Shown one piece after another: positions 61,254-64,000 of a DNA stretch of 64,000 nt. This stretch comes from Croceibacterium atlanticum (lineage in GTDB: Bacteria; Pseudomonadota; Alphaproteobacteria; Sphingomonadales; Sphingomonadaceae): NCBI RefSeq assembly GCF_001008165.2, contig NZ_CP011452.2:2728001-2792000 (forward strand). Direction: 5' to 3'. A program made the position numbers and the translations under genes. Numbering within the stretch: the first letter of the stretch is position 1; every line of letters begins with the position of its first letter. Under the pieces are notes generated by a model, which searched no databases, was not told the origin of the DNA, and worked only from the letters and a program-made list of their open reading frames with translations.

Positions 61254-61417
61254 CTATTCAAAATCCGGTGGATTGAGGGCTTGGTCGGCTTGCTCTAGCG
61301 CATCAATCAGCGCTGCCACACGACCGGCTGGGAGATGATGGCCATCGGATATCAACGCCTCGTCGTTTGCTATCCAGTTCATCGCCTCGGTCAACTCTGC
61401 GGACGTTGCATTCATAC
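61254..61417 (-). pseudogene. 3' part of a small gene split by the IS21 element
   Basis: This minus-strand piece encodes the end of a small acidic protein: AELTEAMNWIANDEALISDG, HHLPAGRVAALIDALEQADQ, then ALNPPDFE and TAG. Joined to 63924-63999 with one copy of the 9-bp duplication removed, the frame is exactly 77 codons (76 residues). No family name is recognised. Confidence 0.85.
61409..61417. repeat. Target-site duplication, left copy
   Basis: CATTCATAC directly precedes the left end of the insertion sequence and recurs at 63924-63932 right after its other end. The 9 identical bases are the mark of transposition; IS21 members more often give 4-8. Confidence 0.85.
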
Positions 61418-61446
61418 TGTTGATTTCCACTGAGAGCTGACCCGGG
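61418..61446 (+). repeat. IS21 left terminal inverted repeat
   Basis: 29 bases, an exact inverse of 63895-63923. It begins TGTTGATTTCC and ends CTGACCCGGG. Confidence 0.93.
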
Positions 61447-61530
61447 AGGGGCATAAATTTCCACTGAGAATTGACCCATGTTTTGATCGTTCTCCTGGCT
61501 TGCAGGTCGGGAGATCCTGGAGTGATCGAC

Positions 61531-63069
61531 ATGGCGTTACTGAGTGTAATTCGACGCTGGCATTTCCGGCAGAACATCCCGATCCGTGAGATTGAACGGC
61601 GCACGGGATTGTCGCGCAACACGATCCGCAAGTACCTGCGGGCGGATACGGTGGAGCCGAAGTTCAAGGTTCCCGATCGCCCGAGCAAGCTGGACCCGTT
61701 TGCCGAGAGGCTCTCGGCCTGGCTGAGGATCGAGGCCAGCAAGTCGCGCAAGCAGCGACGCACGGTCAAGCAGATGCATGTCGATCTCGTGGCCTTGGGA
61801 TACGACGGTTCCTACAACCGCGTTGCGGCTTTCGCGCGGACCTGGAAGGCGGACCGCCAGCGCGACGCCCAGACTATTGGGCGTGGAACTTTCGTCCCAC
61901 TGGTATTCCAGCCTGGCGAGGCGTTCCAGTTCGACTGGAGCGAGGACTGGGCCATGATCGCCGGCAAGCAGACCAAGCTGCAGGCCGCACATACGAAGCT
62001 GTCGCACAGCAGAGCCTTTATCGTCAGGGCCTATCCGCTCCAGACCCATGAGATGCTGTTCGATGCCATGACCCAGGCCTTCCGGGTGCTGGGCGGGGTG
62101 CCGCAGCGTGGAATCTTCGACAATATGAAAACCGCAGTCGACAAGATCGGCAGCGGTAAGGCCCGGCAAGTCAACGCCCGCTTTGCAGCCATGGCGAGCC
62201 ATTACCTGTTCGAACCGGAGTTCTGCAATCCCGCCGCGGGATGGGAGAAGGGTCAGGTCGAGAAGAACGTTCAGGATGCGCGGCGGCGACTGTGGCAGGC
62301 CCATGGTCCTTCCGGGCCCGCCTTCCCGGACATCGATGCGCTCAATGCCTGGCTCGAGGAGCAATGCATCGCGCAGTGGGGAGAGATCCCGCATGGCGTG
62401 CTGCCCGGCACCATCGCTGATGTGCATGCCGCCGAACTCGCAAGCCTGATGCCACTGGGGCGCCCCTTCGATGGCTTTGTGGAACACACCAAGCGGGTGT
62501 CGCCGACCTGCCTGATATCCTTCGAGCGCAACCGCTACAGCGTCCCCGCTTCCTTCGCCAATCGGCCGGTAAGCCTGCGGGTCTATCCCGATCGGATCGT
62601 CATTGCCGCCGAGGGGCAGCTCCTGTGCGAGCATGGGCGGATCATCGAACGATCCCATGATCAACCGGGACGGACGATCTATGATTGGCGGCACTATCTT
62701 GCGGTGATCCAGCGCAAACCGGGAGCCTTGCGCAATGGCGCCCCCTTTACCGAGATGCCGGAGGCGTTCCGGCAACTACAGGGCCAGCTTCTGAAGCGCT
62801 CCGGCGGCGACAGGGAGATGGTAGAAATCCTCTCGCTGGTCCTGCACCATGACGAACAAGCCGTGTTGTGTGCCGTCGAACTGGCTCTCGAGGCCGGCGT
62901 CGCGACCAAGACCCATGTTCTCAATATCCTGCATCGCCTGATTGACGGCAAGGATGGCACGCCGCCCAGAATCGATGCCCCGCAGGCCTTGACCTTGCAG
63001 CGTGAACCCAAGGCCAACGTCGCCCGCTACGATACCCTGCGGAATAAGGATCTGCGTCATGCGTCATGA
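61531..63069 (+). CDS. istA: IS21 transposase IstA
   Basis: 512-residue DDE transposase. The N-terminal helix-turn-helix is [20 protein letters not shown]. The integrase-type catalytic core runs from [16 protein letters not shown] (first Asp) through [13 protein letters not shown] (second Asp) to [17 protein letters not shown] (Glu). ATG 61531 ([20 protein letters not shown]) follows GGAG. It overlaps istB by 11 bases, the usual IS21 arrangement. Confidence 0.95.
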   Translation: MALLSVIRRWHFRQNIPIREIERRTGLSRNTIRKYLRADTVEPKFKVPDRPSKLDPFAERLSAWLRIEASKSRKQRRTVKQMHVDLVALGYDGSYNRVAAFARTWKADRQRDAQTIGRGTFVPLVFQPGEAFQFDWSEDWAMIAGKQTKLQAAHTKLSHSRAFIVRAYPLQTHEMLFDAMTQAFRVLGGVPQRGIFDNMKTAVDKIGSGKARQVNARFAAMASHYLFEPEFCNPAAGWEKGQVEKNVQDARRRLWQAHGPSGPAFPDIDALNAWLEEQCIAQWGEIPHGVLPGTIADVHAAELASLMPLGRPFDGFVEHTKRVSPTCLISFERNRYSVPASFANRPVSLRVYPDRIVIAAEGQLLCEHGRIIERSHDQPGRTIYDWRHYLAVIQRKPGALRNGAPFTEMPEAFRQLQGQLLKRSGGDREMVEILSLVLHHDEQAVLCAVELALEAGVATKTHVLNILHRLIDGKDGTPPRIDAPQALTLQREPKANVARYDTLRNKDLRHAS

Positions 63070-63838
63070 CCCCGCCAGCGCCGCCGTCGTGGTCATGCTG
63101 CGTTCTCTCAAGATGTACGGCATGGCCCAGGCCGTCGGCGAACTCATCGAGCAAGGGGCACCCGCGTTTGATGCGGCCGTCCCTATTCTCTCCCAGTTGC
63201 TCAAGGCCGAAGTCGCCGAACGCGAAGTCCGGTCCATCGCCTACCAGATCAAGGCCGCCAAGTTCCCGGCCTACAAGGACCTGGCCGGCTTCGACTTCGC
63301 TTCCAGCGAGGTGAACGAGGCCATGGTCCGCCAGCTTCATCGCGGCGAGTTCATCGATGGGGCTCACAACGTCGTGCTGATCGGTGGTCCCGGAACCGGC
63401 AAGACGCACATTGCCACCGCGCTTGGCGTTCAGGCTGTCGAGCATCACCGCAAAAAGGTCCGCTTCTTCGCCACGGTCGATCTGGTCAATGCGCTGGAAC
63501 AGGAAAAAGCGATGAACAAGGCCGGTCAGCTTGCCGACCGGCTGCTGCGCCTCGATCTGCTGATCCTCGACGAACTTGGCTATCTGCCGTTCAGCCCGTC
63601 AGGCGGTGCGCTCCTCTTCCACCTTCTGAGCAAGCTCTATGAGCGTACCAGCGTCATCATCACCACCAACCTCAGCTTCAGCGAGTGGGCCGGTGTGTTC
63701 GGCGATGCCAAGATGACCACAGCGCTGCTCGATCGGCTCACCCATCACTGCCACATCCTCGAAACCGGAAACGACAGCTTCCGCTTCCGCGCCAGTTCGG
63801 CAGCGCCCAAATCCAGAAAGGAAAAATCACCCGCTTGA
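63059..63838 (+). CDS. istB: IS21 helper ATPase IstB
   Basis: 259-residue AAA+ ATPase, DnaC-like, that guides IstA to the target. Walker A is [17 protein letters not shown], Walker B is [16 protein letters not shown], and sensor residues are in [21 protein letters not shown] 63059 lies inside the end of istA. Confidence 0.95.
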   Translation: MRHDPASAAVVVMLRSLKMYGMAQAVGELIEQGAPAFDAAVPILSQLLKAEVAEREVRSIAYQIKAAKFPAYKDLAGFDFASSEVNEAMVRQLHRGEFIDGAHNVVLIGGPGTGKTHIATALGVQAVEHHRKKVRFFATVDLVNALEQEKAMNKAGQLADRLLRLDLLILDELGYLPFSPSGGALLFHLLSKLYERTSVIITTNLSFSEWAGVFGDAKMTTALLDRLTHHCHILETGNDSFRFRASSAAPKSRKEKSPA

Positions 63839-63894
63839 CCCACCGCCCGCACAGCGGGACATAATACCCACCCGGGTCAATTCTCGATGGAAAT

Positions 63895-63923
63895 CCCGGG
63901 TCAGCTCTCAGTGGAAATCAACA
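63895..63923 (-). repeat. IS21 right terminal inverted repeat
   Basis: 29 bases, an exact inverse of 61418-61446, ending AATCAACA. Confidence 0.93.
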
Positions 63924-63999
63924 CATTCATACCCTCGATCGTGGCTATGGTTGTATCATCCAGTGCACCGGCAATTCTGGTAATTTCCTCGCGTTCCAT
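63924..63999 (-). pseudogene. 5' part of the small gene split by the IS21 element
   Basis: The minus-strand ATG at 63999 starts MEREEITRIAGALDDTTIAT, then IEGMN, where the insertion cuts in. The frame continues in 61254-61408. The promoter would lie beyond the window. The rebuilt 76-residue protein is small, acidic and helical, of unknown function. Confidence 0.82.
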
Positions 64000-64000
64000 G

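Larger units (their letters stand above)
61418..63923 (+). mobile_element. Complete IS21-family insertion sequence
   Basis: 2506 bases with TG...CA ends and perfect 29-bp terminal inverted repeats (61418-61446 and 63895-63923, outer bases TGTTGATTTCCACTGAGAGC). A second internal repeat at each end (61455-61477, 63874-63895) is typical of IS21 transposase binding sites. istA and istB overlap inside. Intact genes, perfect ends and an undamaged target duplication suggest recent insertion and possible activity. Confidence 0.95.

Noticed and set aside
61418..63923. Terminal repeats read as a CRISPR-like or REP array
   Set aside because: The repeated 23-base blocks are only at the two ends in inverted order, which is the IS21 end architecture.
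49207..64000. Prophage or conjugative element
   Set aside because: No integrase, capsid, portal, relaxase or type IV secretion gene is visible; the only mobile gene set is the IS21.

Overview
The window is a 64 kb piece of an alphaproteobacterial genome, most likely from the order Sphingomonadales (Sphingomonadaceae or Erythrobacteraceae). The evidence is the GC-rich codon use, the RpoB (1388 aa) and RpoC (1440 aa) proteins, the GMC/aldehyde dehydrogenase repertoire, a FixLJ pair and TonB-dependent uptake. No tRNA, rRNA or CRISPR array was seen.

Core part (1-49.2 kb, visibly GC-rich). At the left edge is groES-groEL behind a CIRCE operator, then a MATE exporter and a lipoprotein-type cytochrome c. 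rplJ-rplL lie on the minus strand. They are separated from the plus-strand rpoB-rpoC operon by a small peptide/DUF2975/XRE-regulator cassette, so the classical rplJL-rpoBC order is broken. After a strong terminator come an Old Yellow Enzyme homologue, gltX, a ZnuD-like TonB receptor with a His-rich loop, dcd and putA, an Nmad3-like protein and a TPP enzyme. A chemotaxis operon follows: cheA-cheW-cheY-cheB-cheR, a GGDEF/EAL protein and a receptor without a periplasmic domain. Next are trxB, a translationally coupled GMC/NTF2-like/GMC operon divergent from an aldehyde dehydrogenase, and a cytochrome b561-YceI fusion. The core ends with an oxygen-sensing module: haem-PAS FixL, FixJ, universal stress protein, zinc alcohol dehydrogenase and PHA synthase.

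The PHA synthase breaks off at about 49,205. Its catalytic half is missing and the sequence becomes visibly more AT-rich. From there to the window end lies what looks like an acquired stress-tolerance island: a universal stress protein, three Hsp20 chaperones, NhaA, a Crp/Fnr regulator, two three-BON proteins, a glycine-rich membrane protein, an orphan histidine kinase, an NDUFS4-like protein, TerC and Dps. A complete IS21-family element with perfect ends and a 9-bp target duplication interrupts a small island gene.

The most interesting signal is regulatory. Four intergenic regions of the island each carry a perfect CTGA-N6-TCAG palindrome with the shared core CTGAYNTANNTCAG. They sit before Usp/Hsp20, BON/kinase, Hsp20/Hsp20 and BON/Dps. 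Several have a -10-like hexamer 21-23 bases downstream, the geometry of a Crp/Fnr class II activator site. The island encodes exactly one Crp/Fnr protein, so I propose a self-contained regulon. Two of the hsp20 genes also carry ROSE-like RNA-thermometer leaders and RpoH-like promoters, so transcription and translation would both be stress-gated. All calls were made by eye from sequence and family knowledge; no searches were run.
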